Assembly (NCBI GenBank): GCA_037157565.1
Contig: JAZHRO010000026.1
Coordinates: 34,276,501-34,340,500 of the forward strand
DNA length: 64,000 bases
Source: Thalassia testudinum
Lineage: Eukaryota > Streptophyta > Magnoliopsida > Alismatales > Hydrocharitaceae
Reading direction: 5' to 3'
In this document: piece by piece, positions 12,701-24,710 of the stretch
Position numbering within the stretch: position 1 is the stretch's first letter
Layout: every line of letters starts with the position of its first letter
Notes under the pieces: model-generated
Told to the model about the DNA's origin: nothing
What the model saw: only the letters and a program-made list of their open reading frames with translations
The model's database searches: none
Program-made: the position numbers and the translations under genes

Positions 12701-15229
12701 GATGTAACCACTCAACAGCATCTAGACAATAATATATAACATGATGGAACATCAGAACTTGGGTCTAACTTCAAATTTCACTAAATTCATATTTTGAACA
12801 CTCATGCTATTCCAATCAGATTTAAGCAATGTACATGATGCTTAGACATGAAGTTCCAACATTACATCTCACTAGAAACTCACTAAAATCTAAAAATCCA
12901 CTTCAAACCTAGCCCTAACAGAGGTTGCTGCTGCTGAACTGCAGCAGATCTGCTGCAATGCTACTCTACCAGCTGAATCAGACCTTATTCAGGTCTGATT
13001 AAATAGATTCAACGTACCATTCAACCTTGACACCATTTCATTCCAACATCAGGGTCCATATCCAAGTCAGATCACACAAAAATCATGAACTGAAAACTTG
13101 TTCAGATCAAAAGACAGCAGAGCAGTAGCTGTAGCTGTGACAAATCCCATCAGATCTGAATCAAACACTGAAATTCTCATTGAAATCTATCACAAACACT
13201 CAATAGAAGTTGTGGAAATCAATTAAAACCAATTTACTAGTTGGTAAACCCTAGAACCCTAGTTTGATCATTCCTCTTTGTCACAGACAACACAAGAGGG
13301 ATGAATCAAACTAACTTTAAATTCCACTTGCAACATGAATCAGAACCTCTATTAGGATCCTTTAATCCTCATTCTAACTCTAATAAGTAGATCAAAACAC
13401 TTCACTTCACCAACACATTGTCGCCCCTTGGGCTTTTACTTTGAATTGATTACTGATTAAATCATCTGATCTTCTTGAACACCATTGATTGGTGTTTAAG
13501 GTGATCTAGTGATCATCTCAAAATCACTTGGGTCCTTGTTCAGCCTTAAATCGGTATCACTAATTATCCTTGGTCAAACTACCCAACATGCAACTGAAAT
13601 TGAGCTTATGCACATATGAAAATTAAAAACCAAATGAAAACACCTTAGGTTCATCGCATTGCACCCAATTGAGTGAATGAAAACTCAAATCTCTCAATTA
13701 AATCCATTTAAAACCAAATTGACTATAAATCACAAAATTGGGCATGAAATCCAAATATGAAAGAATCGAGCGAATCGATTCAATTAAAACCAGATTGGGG
13801 GTCCTTGTGAATAGATGAAGTGGATGAGAGGACCCCAGATGGATTTAAGAGTGAATCGAATCTAGATGTTGGTGAACTTCAGATCTAATTCAACTTTGAT
13901 GGAGGGTGTGATGAATGGATTAAAACATGAGGGAAAATAGTGAATGTAGATGATGATGTGTAGGGCATGCTGTATGAATCCATACGAATGCATGAAAACA
14001 CCTCTCTGATTTGAATTCATCGGAGAGGGGGAGATCAATGTTAATCTATTCTACTCCTAATCTACACTACGAAATCTGTGAATTTGGTATGTACACTACT
14101 CCTAACTGATCTACACTACACTAACAAACACTATAATTATCCTAGAAAGTAGTAGATCCTAATCTAAGTAGGAGAATGGGACCTTGAAGAAGAATTGTAG
14201 CTGATGGCTGCAGCAAGGAAGGAGGGAGAGTCTGCAGAGGTTTGAAAGCCCTCTAGTGGAGCTCGAGGTTGCCCTGGGGAGTTACGTGATCTTTTGTGGC
14301 AAGGAGAGTCAAAGGAGGTGGAGTTCCACCTCAGCTACAATCAAACTGAGGTATTGTGAGGAGAAGAAGCTGGAGGGGAGTGAATGATCAACACGAGATG
14401 TATAGAAGGGGCCCGATCCCTTATACATGAGGCAGTGGTTAAGTTTAAGTAGGAGAGGGAGTGATTCCAATCACCATAGTGGTGCAATTAGGCGATTAGG
14501 ATACCAATGGTGGGATGTGAAGAGGAAGGTGCGTGGGAAGAGTTTGAGATGAATGCCACCGTAGGATGGGATCTAAGGGAGGTGGCAATGCACCGTGCAA
14601 AGGTGCTAAGAGAATGGTGGCAGATCCACCGTTGATGAAGTGGATCAAAGAATTGACAGCAACTGCACATCGGGTTCTTCATGTGAAAAGTGCATGCGCG
14701 AGTCATAGGTTATTTGGAAAAATTGTAGAGAAGGGCTAAAGGTGAAACAATAGACATTTTGCAAATAATCCCAATAGTGAGTGAAACTAGGTCAAAGCAG
14801 TCCTCTAAGCCTAGCAAATAGGTCCCTATGATTTACCAAAAGGTCCTTGGAAGATTTTGGCTTAAGAAAATGTGAAGGATGATGGACTTATATGTAATGT
14901 CCTAAATGAAATGTCCTAATAATGTCCAAATGCCATGAGATTTTGATGGAATGCTAATTGAACATTCTAGAACATGATTTCACTCTTGATTCAAACTTTT
15001 GAACAAAAAAATGTGTTTAATTTGCAATTGGATCATCAATTTACATTTATGAATAGAATATCTCATTAATTGACTTAATTATGCATTTTTAACCCAAATT
15101 TGATGTTTTAGGTCATTTTCATTCATTCTTACACTTAACCCACTTATTGCGTTAATAAGATAATGTTTACCCAAGTTTCTAGCTTAACTTGAGCATTTTA
15201 GCTATGATGAGCCACACCTCGTCAATTAT

Positions 15230-15842
15230 ACACTAGGACCATCCCCTTCCCCTAAGGTAAATTGCTCCTCTTGCTTAGTGATTGATGCTAGTAATGTTAA
15301 TGATGATTTTGATGATTCAAGGAATGCAATTTTGGTTAAATTTCCCTCCAAATCTCTTTTGGAAAACCAATCAGAGATGTGGTTTCAAGTCAAGGGAGAA
15401 ATGGTCGATTTTCCTCATTCCTATTTATGTGCCTCTTTTGGTGATGAGCGAAAATCTGGAATGCCATATTTTCCTTCTCTGGATCTTGCTTTTGCCAAAT
15501 TTGCATGTGTTCTTGAAGCTATCTCTTCTAATGGTTTCAGGATTTTGAACACATCTCACTTTAATAACAATACTTTAACAAGGAAACCTTTATATCAAGA
15601 ACATGAACGGTGATGTTTGGATGATACTTCTGAAAATTTAGGATGTAGTGAATTTAACAAGCAAATTGTAACTAGTTAGGGCATCTATCTTCCTTTGCCT
15701 TCTCCTCCTCCCAATCCGGATCCTCCTCTAGTCACAGAGATTTAGGATGAAGAGGACACTTCTTATTTGAGTGATGATGGGAACCTTGTAGAGAGTAGGT
15801 TTGATGAAGACTCTCTAGGCTTATCGAATTTTCGTATACTGG
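15230..15842 (+). pseudogene. LINE ORF1-like protein, 3' part after the solo LTR insertion
   Basis: When the family D solo LTR and one copy of its ATTAT duplication are left out, the frame ending at 8155 runs on here without a shift. It stays open to the TGA at 15611-15613, through residues reading IDASNVNDDFDDSRNAILV. Several stops follow before 15842, where the CACTA end begins. No domain is recognised in this part, which fits the poorly conserved C-terminal tail of plant LINE ORF1 proteins. The link to the 5' part rests on the shared duplication and preserved frame. Confidence 0.55.
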
Positions 15843-17030
15843 AAACACTACTAGAAAATGAGGTATTCGTGACACTTTTAATATAATGGTTTATATTAAA
15901 ACCATCCTGTAAAATGAGTACCACGATATACGATAGTTTTTATAAAAACTATCGTATTATAGATGACGATTCTATCTTGTAACTGTCGTTTAAAATGCGT
16001 TGTTCAATATATACTACAATTTAACAAAAATAGTCGTATATATTGATTCCGAATTTTGGTCGGGCAACATTTCTTCGCACACTACTCGACTTAAACAATG
16101 ATTTTGACAAAAGTCGTCGTGTAAAGTACTTATGCCCTACAACCAACGCCCGACCCCTTATGTCCTATTGATGGGAACACCATCATGATCCCTAACTAGC
16201 TCATTTTGACCCGATGAAGAGAATAAATGCTCCTACATAACCAACTAAAGATCATAATTCATTGCATAAACTTTCTGAGAGAAACACAAGAAACAAGGGG
16301 TAAAACTGTAATTTTACCAATGCAGTACAACCATGGGTTTTCTCAAAGGCTAAGAAAAGGTCAAATGGTCTTAATAAGATAACAAGTGGGTTGGATTTAA
16401 CATAAAAAGGTTTGTGTGAGTTCTGTGAATTAAATGACTTCTTCAAACCCTAAAAATAGACCCACTCAATTAACCAAGGTTCTGGTCAGGATAAATTTCA
16501 TATAAACCCTCTAAAAATTATAAAAAAATATTATCTAGGGTTTAGTACCTTCAATTTGGCCATTAGAACCCATCTTGACCTAGAATGGGGACACAGATAG
16601 ATATTTGCCTTAATTTGGGATTTTGCATAAATTACCCAGTCAAACGTGGTCAAAACCAAAATCCAACTTCACCATTCGATTTCTTAGGTCAAAATTATGT
16701 TTCTATCAAAATTTGAACTCCAGATGAGTTTTCCTTGACCTAGTTTGTAAAAAGGTATTGTATGATTACATTTCTACCCTTAACTTTCAAAAACCTTTGC
16801 TAACAGCCCCCTAGCTTTCTCATCGTCTTCACAAGTAGGTCCCTTAGCCACTATCATGGAGGAAACCTACTTCGCCGACCTTTGACAGAGAAGATCTCTT
16901 TGATTTCTCAGCGAATCTCCTCCAAAATTGGAAGGGAGATCTTCTGAGAAATTCTCTCCAATCTGAACCCATTAATGAGCTTCGATTCCTTCCCAATCTC
17001 TCATGTGAATGCATGAGAAATTTGGGTATC

Positions 17031-19687
17031 TGTAACGACCCGGTTCCCGAGTCCCTACGAGACACGAGAACCGGACCAACTCGACTAATCCCAAGACCTA
17101 GTCGTCCAACGAGGAAGTAACCAAAAGACAGTAAAATAAACCACATTCAGCATGAATATAACTAACAGTAAGAAAGTACAGCAGTAAGGAAAGAAACTAC
17201 TACAGTAGGTACCACCACAACAGTAAAACAGCATTTATCATATAACAAGAACTGCAGGTAAAGAAGGTACAGCAGAAACAAAAACTACTCACTAGAACAG
17301 AAACAAAAAGGGGTACAAAAGCTGTGGTAACTCTACTGGACCCTACTCGGCCCAGCGTCCTCTGCAGCCGCCGACCCCGGCTGCTCAACACCTGGTCCTG
17401 AAAAAGGTAACGAGTGTAACACGTCAGCAAAACGCTGAGTAGAGTGGCAAACTAACTAAAAGAAACAGTAGAGTGTACAGTAGCTGTTATGTTCTATTAC
17501 TTCCTTTATTCACATCTTTCAATTTTTCTCACTATTTCATTTATTTCTCAGATCCTTTACTTGATCTCGAATGTCCTCGTGGGAACGATCTTGATTGCAG
17601 TCTTTTCCAAAAGTAGAATTAGCACGTGGTGCTCTCCTGGCCGGGAGAGTCCCCCGTGGTGATCCTACCCTCAGTCAACCACCCTAAGGTCACTGACAGA
17701 CGTAACCGTGACTACGGCACGCGCGATAAACGCACAGGTAGCTAGCCCGCACTGGCACGCGGTCAGTCGTTTCCGTTAACGGGTGCGCCCAAAGCACAGC
17801 ACGGAACCACGGCAGAGCCCTCTCAGTAACAGGGGTCCAACCCCTCCACAGTAACCAAACCGAGGCCTTGCCCCTCCACAGTCCGCGCACCCTCGCCTGA
17901 CTACCCTGGTTTGCCCTAGTGGGCCTAACAAGTCGGTGAAGGAGGCTAGCAGAACCCCGGGGCCCGTGGGGTAGCTAGTACTCTCCTAACACTAGTAGCT
18001 CTCCTCGGTATTATGTACACGAGGGCTAACAAGTCGGTACAGAGCGGCCAATCCTAACCCCGGGTCCCTGGGGCAGCTGGCCCCACTCTGCACTAAACAG
18101 GTACAGGTACTTCCCTTGGTACTGCGTACCCAAGAGACAGTACAAACTACATCTCAGTTCCATTCCTTTTTCTTTCCAGGAGTTCCACTCCTAATTCCCC
18201 GTAGGGTTCCAGCTCTTTATCTCAGAACATCATATGTTTCACTTTCCAGATTCACATTCTCAAAATCCATGATCTCAAACATGTTTCTTTATTCATAACA
18301 GGCAGCTGTTAATTAAATTTACAGGCAACTTTATGTATTCCTTTCCAATTTTCCAAGACTGCAGTAATATACATTCCACTAGTTTTTCCACCCTAGGATT
18401 CATGCCATATCCTAGGATCTATCATACAATCTAGTTTTCCGGCCCTAGGATTCATGCAACACCTAGGAGCTATCATTCCATATATTTCTCATTCCTAGGA
18501 TTCATGCAATGCCCTAGGTTCTAGTTATGGTTCCATACTTTAACAGATTTTATTAATACTTAAAGCCACTCTACCAGGTACAACGGGAGTAATGGGGGCG
18601 TGATCAGGAATCCCGCGTGCCTCCGCGACTCTCAAGACTGCAACCGAACGAGGTCCTATCACAAGGATCAAACACAAGGAGTGTCTCAGAACAGTGTATA
18701 GCTACTGTAGGCGGGTAGAAGAATTAATTCTGAAACGAACGCAACTCGAATCGCGAAAAACGGAGCCCAAACGGGCCCTAAACGGGTCGAGAAAGACAAT
18801 ACTGTGCAAAATAAGACGTCTGGAACTCCTTCTAGACGTCTTAAACGGTGGATCAGAGAATTACCTGTTCAGCTTGGTTCCCCGGACGTCCAGAAGTCTA
18901 CGGGGACTTCTGTAGATCACTCCCGCCGTCTGGTACAACTTCCAGACGTCTGATTCGCAAAGGATGGCGAATCAGCGAACCTGCGCACAGCCAACCCCCC
19001 TCCCTCAGAACGGTCAGTCGACAAGAAGGAAGAAGAAAGCGGAAACTCACCTTTCAGACGTCTGTATGATCTTACAGACGTCGACCTTGCCGTCTGGCTA
19101 TCAATCCAGACGTCCGATTCTGGAAATTTTTCCAGAATCAGAACCCTGCTCGGCCCCCGCTCGCGACGCCGCCCGCGTCGCACCTCGCGCGTCTGCTGCT
19201 CAGCCCGCAGCAGGTCCCTCTCCGCGTCGCTCCGCGCTCCCTGCGCCCTCCGCCGGCCGGCCAAGCCGCTCCGGCGAGCTCGCCCTCACGGCAGAGCCCC
19301 GCCCTCGCACGCCGCACCTCCTCCGCGCTCACTGCGGCTGCCGCTGCCGCTGCCGCCCTCGCGTCCGCTCGCTCTCGCGCACAGGAAGGAGAAGAAGGAG
19401 GAGACGGTGGAGACGGGAGGGGAGGCGCGCCCTTTTAAGGCCGCGCGAGGAGGAGAGAGAAGGTGGTCGCAGCGCCTGCAGCCGCAGAGAGAGAGAGAGA
19501 GGAATCGCAGGTCTGCGCGCACAAGCGCGTAGACGAATCTCCCGTGCGAACATAACTGTTCTCCAGACGTCTGTAAACGATCCCGGACGTCTGGTCAGAC
19601 GTCTGGATGTTATCCCAGACGTCTAGTCCGACGTCTGGGCCACCTCCCAGACGTCTTAAAATGCGTCTGGGGCACGCGCTCGTTACA
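17031..19687 (-). repeat. 3' LTR of the Tekay element
   Basis: Length is 2,657 bp, bounded by TGTAACG and CGTTACA. Compared with the 5' LTR it has an extra 23 bp near 18307, lacks 40 bp near 18908 and has 4 extra bases in an AG run near 19485; these three account exactly for the 13-bp length difference. About eleven AGACGTCT or one-mismatch palindromes lie between 18811 and 19660. The 19140-19430 part is very GC-rich and open on several frames without coding signal. Confidence 0.95.
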
Positions 19688-19690
19688 ATA

Positions 19691-19780
19691 TAACAAACTC
19701 AAAGGAAGTTTCGTCCCCGAAACTTGCGCCAACTAGGGTGCGGGAAAAAGATGTCCAAATAACCATAACAAACTCAAAGA
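19691..19780 (-). other. Region between pol and 3' LTR, lacking a clear polypurine tract
   Basis: The minus strand next to the 3' LTR reads CTTTGAGTTTGTTATAT rather than a G-rich purine run. The word ATAACAAACTCAAAG occurs twice (from 19690 and 19766), 76 bp apart, and AAGTTTC-gtcccc-GAAACTT forms a hairpin between them (19707-19726). Confidence 0.6.
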
Positions 19781-19854
19781 GGACCGAAGCCGGTCCGAAA
19801 AGACGTACCCGCGAAAAGCTCTGGGTACCGCTCCCGCATTGCCGCCTCAGGCTC

Positions 19855-22800
19855 CTAGGTAGCCTCCTCGTACCGCTGGCTCCTCCACAAAACCTTTACC
19901 AGGGGTACTTGCTTTCGTCTCAACCTGCGGACGGCTCGGTCTAGGATCTGCACTGGCTGCTCGGGGTAGGTCAGGTCGTCGTTCACCTCGACGCTCTCGT
20001 GACTCAGTACGTGGCTGGGATCGGCTACGTACTTCCTGAGGTTGGACACGTGGAATACGTCGTGCACACCAGAAAGCTGCGGGGGAAGGGCAAGTCTGTA
20101 AGCGACGGGTCCAACCCGCTCCAGGACCTCAAAGGGCCCCACTAACCTCGGCGCGAGCTTCCCTCTCACCCCAAACCGCTGTAAGCCCTTCATGGGCGAA
20201 ACACGAAGGAAGACGTGGTCCCCAACCTCGAACTGCACCTCTCTGCGTCTGCGATCTGCGTAGCTCTTTTGTCTGCTCCTGACAGTGCGGAGTCGTCTGT
20301 GGATCTGCTCAACTACCTCCTGACTCTGCCGGATCAACCTGGGGCCAACCTCCCACTTGGTCCCCACCTCAACCCAACTCAAGGGTGCCGTGCATTTCCG
20401 TCCGTACAGAGCCTCGTAGGGAGCCATGCCGATGCTCGAGTGATAACTGTTGTTGTATGCAAACTCCGCCAGGGGCAGGTGCTCCTCCCAAGAGCCCCTC
20501 CAGTCTAGTACACAGGCACACAAAAGGTCCTCAAGTGTCTGTATCGTGCGTTCCGACTGTCCGTCCGTCTGGGGGTGGTAAGCCGTGCTAAACCTCAACC
20601 TCGTCCCCAAAGCCTGCTGAAACTCAGCCCAAAACTGGGACGTAAAGCGGGTATCCCGGTCGGATACGATCTCCCGCGGAACTCCGTGTAGTCGCACCAC
20701 ATCACGGATATACCTCTCTGCCAACTGTGCTGGTCCCAAAGTGACTCGGATCGGCAAGAATCGTGCCATCTTCGTCAATCTATCCACTATTACCCAGACT
20801 GCGTCGTGTCCTCGCTGGGTAACAGGTAAGCCCACCACCAAGTCCATGGTGATGCTCTCCCACTTCCACTCTGGCACTGGAAGCGGCTGAAGCGGCCCTG
20901 CAGGCCTCTGATGCTCGGCTTTCACCTGCTGGCACACTAAGCACTGCTGCACGAACTCACCCACATCCCGCTTCATCCCTCTCCACCAGAACTCGCGTCT
21001 CAAGTCATGGTACATTTTCGTGTTTCGGGGATGTATGGTGAATCTGGAACCGTGTGCCTCAGTCAGGAGCTCTCTCAATAGCTCCTCGTCTCTGGGGACG
21101 CACAACCGTCCCCTCAAGCGTAACACCTGGTCTGTGAAAGAGAAGTCCCCTGGGTCCCCTGATCTGTCGCGCAAAGACTGCAAGTACGGATCGGCCATCT
21201 GTCCCGTGATGATGCGGTCTATCAACTCTGGCCTAGTCTGCCGTGTCACCGTCACTGCCCCACAGTACCCTCGTAACTCTAGAGGTCGCCAACTGCCCAC
21301 CTCCTCCAAAAGGCTCCAACTCTGTAACTGTAGACTGGCCAAGCGTGCGGGCGCCTTACGGCTCAAGGCGTCAGCCACCACATTGGCCTTTCCCGGGTGG
21401 TAGGAGATGCTGCAGTTGTAGTCCTTCAGGAGCTCCAACCAACGTCTCTGTCTCATGTTGAGCTCCTTCTGGTCAAAAAGATATCTGAGGCTCTTGTGAT
21501 CTGTAAAAATCTCGAAGGTCTCACCGTACAAGTAGTGCCTCCATGTCTTCAGCGCGAAGACAACAGCTGCCAACTCTAGATCGTGGGTAGGGTAGGTATT
21601 CTCATGGGGCTTCAGTTGCCGCGAAGCGTAAGCGACCACGTGACTCCTCTGCATGAGCACACCTCCTAACCCCTGCAAGGAAGCGTCCGTGTACACAACG
21701 AACCCGCCACTACTGTCAGGGATGGTGAGCACGGGAGCCGAGGTCAACCTCTCCTTCAGCTCCAGAAAACACGCCTCACAGGCGTCTGTCCAAGCGAACG
21801 GCACATCCTTCCGGGTCAACTGTGTCATAGGACGTGCAATCTGCGAAAACCCTCTGATGAACCGTCTGTAGTAACCTGCCAGTCCCAGGGAACTGCGAAT
21901 CTCAGTGACTGAACGCGGTCTCTCCCACCTGAGCACTGCCTCGACCTTGGCGGGATCCACCGCTAGGCCATCTCCAGAGATCACATGACCCAAAAAGGTC
22001 ACCTCCCTTAACCAGAACTCGCACTTGCTGTATTTGGCGTACAGCCTGCGTCGTCTCAGAGTGTCCAGAACCATCCGCAAGTGTTGTCCGTGCTGCGTCC
22101 GATCTCTAGAATAGATGAGTACATCATCTATGAAAACCACCACAAACTGGTCCAAGTATGGTCTAAACACCCGGTTCATTAGGTCCATGAAAGCAGCGGG
22201 GGCATTGGTCAGCCCAAACGGCATGACCAAAAACTCGTAGTGTCCGTACCGGGTGCGGAAAGCTGTCTTGGAGATGTCGGTCTCCCTGATCCTCAACTGG
22301 TGGTATCCAGACCTCAAGTCGATCTTGGAAAACACCGTGGCACCTCGCAACTGGTCAAACAAATCGTCGATCCTCGGCAGCGGATATCTGTTCTTGATGG
22401 TGACCCTATTCAGCTGTCGGTAGTCCACACAAAGGCGTTGGGTCCCATCCTTCTTCTTCACAAACAGTACCGGGGCTCCCCAGGGAGACGCACTGGGCCT
22501 CACGAAACCCTTCTCCAAAAGGTCCAGCAACTGAGACTTGAGCTCTCGCAGCTCAAGCGGTGCCATTCTGTATGGCGCGGTGGAGATGGGGCTGGTCCCT
22601 GGTACTAGTGAGATCTCAAACTCGATCTCACGCTCGGGCGGTAGTCCTGGTAACTCGTCTAGAAACACGTCGGGGTACTCTCTGACCACCGGGATGCTCT
22701 GGAAGTCCGCCACGGGGCTGTGCTCTGCCACCACACAAGCTAGGAAGCCCTCACACCCCTGGCTCAAAAGTCTCGCCGCCCGAAGTGCCGAAATGCACCT

Positions 22801-23265
22801 GAAACCTCCGTCCACTGGCTGCCCGTGAAACTCGAAAGGAGGCAACTCCGGAATGGAGAAGACAATCTTCCTCTCAAAACAGTCTACCAAGGCGTGGTAA
22901 GCGGACAACCAATCCATCCCCAGAATCACTCCAAAGTCCTCCATCTGTATCATAATCAGGTCAGCTGGCAGGCTATGTCCCCCGATGCTGACCCCGCAAC
23001 CCGTGTACACCTCCTCAGCTACAAACAGCTGACCACTCGGACCTCTGATTACGAACGGATTCTCTAACAGTGTATAATCCTGGTCCAAACTAACTGCGAA
23101 ACTGGCTGCGACAAACGAGTGCGTAGCGCCGGAATCGCAAAGCGCGTAAACGAGTCTGCCAGAAACTGAAACCATACCTGCTACCACGGATCCCGATGCT
23201 CTGGCGTCCCTGTGTGTTAGGGCATTGATACGCCCCTCAGCTCTAGGTGCGGACGAAGCAGCCAC
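19855..23265 (-). pseudogene. pol: Pol polyprotein of the Tekay element (protease, RT, RNase H, integrase, truncated chromodomain)
   Basis: This 1,136-residue frame lies in the same frame as gag. It carries protease CDSGATHSF (Asp 44); RT with [19 protein letters not shown] (268-286) and FIDDVLIYS (378-386); RNase [12 protein letters not shown] (525-535) and [12 protein letters not shown] (570-581); an integrase zinc module with His 745, His 753, Cys 775 and Cys 778; the D,D-35-E triad Asp 808, Asp 869 and Glu 905; and the GPY/F region [18 protein letters not shown] (1041-1058). A chromodomain starts at about 1105 and is cut by TAG at 19855-19857, where the family has a conserved tryptophan. 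The same frame then runs 26 more codons to TGA at 19774-19776. The listed Met is simply the first in the frame; translation would normally come from a Gag-Pol fusion. All catalytic residues checked are present, so only the two stops disable it. Confidence 0.93.
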
Positions 23266-23331
23266 ACTCTGCGTCGGATGGGTAGGTGCTGGCCGGTACC
23301 CTCCTCGCGACTGCTGTCCTCCTCCTCGTGC

Positions 23332-24531
23332 CTAGGAACCGCGGCCTCCTGCGCGCCCTCCAGTGCTCTGCGCGGGAAGTATCTGCTGACCTCCTACCCT
23401 AGATGGGCAATCCCTCCTGACGTGGCCCGGCTGGCCACACTGGTAGCAGAGGGGAACCCGACTCCCGCCCTCAGTGAGTCCCTGCTGTCGGCTAGGCGGG
23501 GGTCCGGTGCTGGCGACTGGCCCCTGTCGAGGGCCCCCAAAGGCCACTGATGGCCCTGCACAAAGTGACGGCTCTCCTGCGGACGCCACGTGTCTCCGTT
23601 CTCGCCGGCCCTGTGAGAAGTCTGGCTGAAAGGGCCTCTTCCGCCCGCCGTCGGTCTCTCGCGCGGACGGGTTGGTCTCCTCGTAAGTCATAGCTGCCTC
23701 TACCACCCTCGAAAACGTCGGCAGCTTCAGGGGTTTGACATACCCCCGAATCGCAGGCCGGAGCCCCTCGGTGAACCTCCAAAGGCGCTCCTCCTCAGTG
23801 GCTACCGCTGTCGCTGCAAAGCGGGACAGCTCCAAGAAACGCGTGCGGTACGCGCTCACGGTCATCGTCCCTTGGCGGAGAGTGTGGAACTCCCGCCTCC
23901 TCTGGTCCTGCCACGTATGGGGAAAGTACTGCTCGCAGAAGAGGGTGACGAACTGGTCCCACGTCGGCTCGTCCCTCTCCTGACCCCGGACCGCCCTCCA
24001 CCACCGGTGTGCCGCACTCTCCAGCTGGTACGTGGCAAAGGCCATGCGGCACTCCACCGGGGGGCGAAGGGTGTCGAAGATCTTCTCCAGCTGCTCAAGC
24101 CAGTCCTCTGCCTCGGTCGGGTCCTCATCCCCCTTGAAGGAGGGGGGCTTCAGCTTCCGGAACTGTCCGAAAAGCTCGAAGTGGCGCTGTAGGGGAGGTG
24201 CTGGTGCACCTCCAGGCGAAGGTGCCTCGTGTACAGAAGTGTCGGAGGAAGGTGGGGGCGGCAGGGGCCCATCCCCTCCCTCGTGTCCAGCGCCGCGTCT
24301 GTCGCGTGGTCCCACAGAGGACTCCCCCTCTGCAACCCCAGGAGGAGGTGCTCGGGGCGGTGGGTGGAGCTCCTCTCGTACAATATCCCGTATCAGTCTG
24401 GCGAGGTCCTGGGCTTGGAGGCCAGGGAGTGGTGGCTGGTCCACCGAGACGTCAACGACAGCACGTCCACCTCGCCGACCTCGCCCTCGGCCGCGCCCGC
24501 GGCCAGTCTCGCCAGTCCCGCGACGAGGCAT
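23332..24531 (-). CDS. gag: Gag of the Tekay element (capsid plus zinc knuckle)
   Basis: The frame is open from 24588, but the start at 24531 (MPRRGTGETGRGRG) is preferred because Tekay Gags usually begin with a short basic, Gly/Arg-rich leader. This gives 399 residues. The retrotransposon Gag core follows (LKPPSFKGDEDPTEAEDWLE, WWRAVRGQERDEPTWDQFV, EQYFPHTWQDQRRREFHTL), then a zinc knuckle CYQCGQPGHVRRDC near the C-terminus, then a Gly/Arg tail. Gag packages the RNA into cytoplasmic particles. The frame ends at TAG 23332-23334 inside CCTAGG. Protease lies 22 codons further in the same frame, so the stop probably separates what was one Gag-Pol frame. Stop readthrough is possible but not usual for this clade. 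Confidence 0.88.
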   Translation of the reverse strand: MPRRGTGETGRGRGRGRGRRGGRAVVDVSVDQPPLPGLQAQDLARLIRDIVREELHPPPRAPPPGVAEGESSVGPRDRRGAGHEGGDGPLPPPPSSDTSVHEAPSPGGAPAPPLQRHFELFGQFRKLKPPSFKGDEDPTEAEDWLEQLEKIFDTLRPPVECRMAFATYQLESAAHRWWRAVRGQERDEPTWDQFVTLFCEQYFPHTWQDQRRREFHTLRQGTMTVSAYRTRFLELSRFAATAVATEEERLWRFTEGLRPAIRGYVKPLKLPTFSRVVEAAMTYEETNPSARETDGGRKRPFQPDFSQGRRERRHVASAGEPSLCAGPSVAFGGPRQGPVASTGPPPSRQQGLTEGGSRVPLCYQCGQPGHVRRDCPSRVGGQQILPAQSTGGRAGGRGS

Positions 24532-24695
24532 CTCCTGCAAGGAGACGCGAAACAAAACGGAAACGTCAAAACAGACGGTACCTAACAAAACTTCTAAGAG
24601 CTCATGTCAAGAGATATGTTGTGGTGGCTACTCTAGCTATAAACATGTGAATTGGTTATTTTCCAGTCAGTTGATTCACTTCTCGGGACGACCTT

Positions 24696-24707
24696 GCTCT
24701 GATACCA
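24696..24707 (-). other. Primer binding site of the Tekay element (initiator-Met tRNA)
   Basis: The minus strand reads TGGTATCAGAGC three bases inside the 5' LTR. This is the standard complement of the 3' end of plant initiator tRNA-Met and fixes which LTR is 5'. Confidence 0.93.
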
Positions 24708-24710
24708 TCT

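Larger units (their letters stand above)
8156..15224 (-). mobile_element. Solo LTR, Athila-like family D (D5), holding a Tekay solo LTR
   Basis: The ends are TG (8156) and CA (15224), flanked by the 5-bp duplication ATTAT (8151-8155 and 15225-15229). Read on the minus strand it begins TGACGAGGTGTGGCTCATC, matching the LTR start at 40740 (TGATAAGGTATGGCTCATC). It ends with the block that precedes the Asp-tRNA primer site in D1, D2 and D4. Without the nested 2,592-bp insertion it measures about 4.48 kb, a long LTR. No internal domains lie between the duplications, so this is a solo LTR. It splits the LINE ORF1 without shifting its frame. The 12570-14900 part holds no convincing gene. Confidence 0.85.

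Noticed and set aside
18964..19626. Long open frames on both strands in the GC-rich part of the Tekay LTR (also 26614-27336)
   Set aside because: Open on several frames at once with Arg/Ala/Ser-rich low-complexity products. The whole stretch is LTR, repeated in both LTRs, and GC content explains the absence of stops.
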